Below are positions 5,497-5,562 of a DNA stretch of 5,562 nucleotides, in pieces. The notes beneath the pieces were generated by a model. That model saw only the letters and a list, made by a program, of their open reading frames with translations, had not been told where the DNA came from and did no database searches. Made by a program: the position numbers and the translations under genes. The DNA is from Halobacteriales archaeon QH_10_65_19 (GTDB taxonomy: Archaea > Halobacteriota > Halobacteria > Halobacteriales > Haloarculaceae), in NCBI GenBank assembly GCA_003022085.1, contig PXQK01000011.1:1-5562 (forward strand). The letters run 5' to 3'. Numbering within the stretch: position 1 is the first letter of the stretch; each line of letters opens with the position of its first letter.

Positions 5497-5506
5497 GTGT
5501 AAGTCT
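5497..5506 (-). promoter_or_regulatory. Weak TATA-like element of the dehydrogenase operon
   Basis: On the minus strand this reads AGACTTACAC. The TTACA core is centred about 27 bases before the ATG at 5473, matching the leaderless spacing seen at the other genes, but the core is a poor TATA match. There is no Shine-Dalgarno sequence before the start. Confidence 0.4.
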
Positions 5507-5562
5507 GCCGGGATCGGATCAGGTGGGCTGTGCTCTGGCGCTCATAGGGTCGTGCGTGACTC
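5507..5562 (-). other. Right edge, no gene seen
   Basis: I see no coding region that can be supported in these bases on either strand. A minus-strand reading ends in SARAQPT and a TGA at about 5519-5521 and could be the tail of a gene that lies outside the window, but eight residues are too few to judge. Confidence 0.3.

Noticed and set aside
1..5562. CRISPR array, tRNA, rRNA or a complete insertion sequence
   Set aside because: No regularly spaced repeats, no cloverleaf-like sequence and no terminal inverted repeats with an intact transposase were seen by eye.

Overview
The window looks like a piece of haloarchaeal (class Halobacteria) chromosome. It has high GC, strongly acidic proteins, and TATA-like boxes centred about 25-28 bases upstream of start codons with no room for a leader, which is the usual leaderless haloarchaeal arrangement. 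The genus cannot be named from the sequence alone.

Layout. Bases 1-252 hold no convincing intact gene; one stretch may be a decayed transposase. A small glyoxalase-fold (VOC) protein is encoded on the minus strand (253-627). Bases 628-1170 form a scar between two intact genes. It contains a minus-strand fragment of a macro (ADP-ribose-binding) domain (743-841) and, starting three bases away on the plus strand, an N-terminal piece of a GIDE/MUL1-type membrane protein with an internal deletion and no C-terminus (844-1113). The next intact gene (1171-2745, +) encodes a rhomboid intramembrane serine protease with a large, sequon-rich C-terminal domain that is probably extracytoplasmic. The GIDE fragment is in frame with it without a stop, so an automatic caller would fuse the two and start at 844. 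A TATA box at 1143-1147 argues for the start at 1171.

The rest lies on the minus strand: a four-helix membrane protein of unknown function (2742-3302) whose stop codon interlocks with that of the rhomboid gene, a METTL5-type N6-adenine RNA methyltransferase (3358-3996), a class I SAM-dependent methyltransferase of unknown substrate (4060-4608), and a 3-hydroxyacyl-CoA dehydrogenase (4610-5473). The last two are separated by one base and almost certainly form an operon, transcribed from a weak promoter near 5500. The METTL5 and membrane-protein genes each have their own TATA-like element.

Functionally this is mostly a housekeeping and accessory mix: acyl-CoA metabolism, RNA modification and membrane proteolysis. 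I see no CRISPR array, tRNA, rRNA or complete mobile element. The most interesting parts are the double-pseudogene scar and the rhomboid with its putatively glycosylated exodomain.
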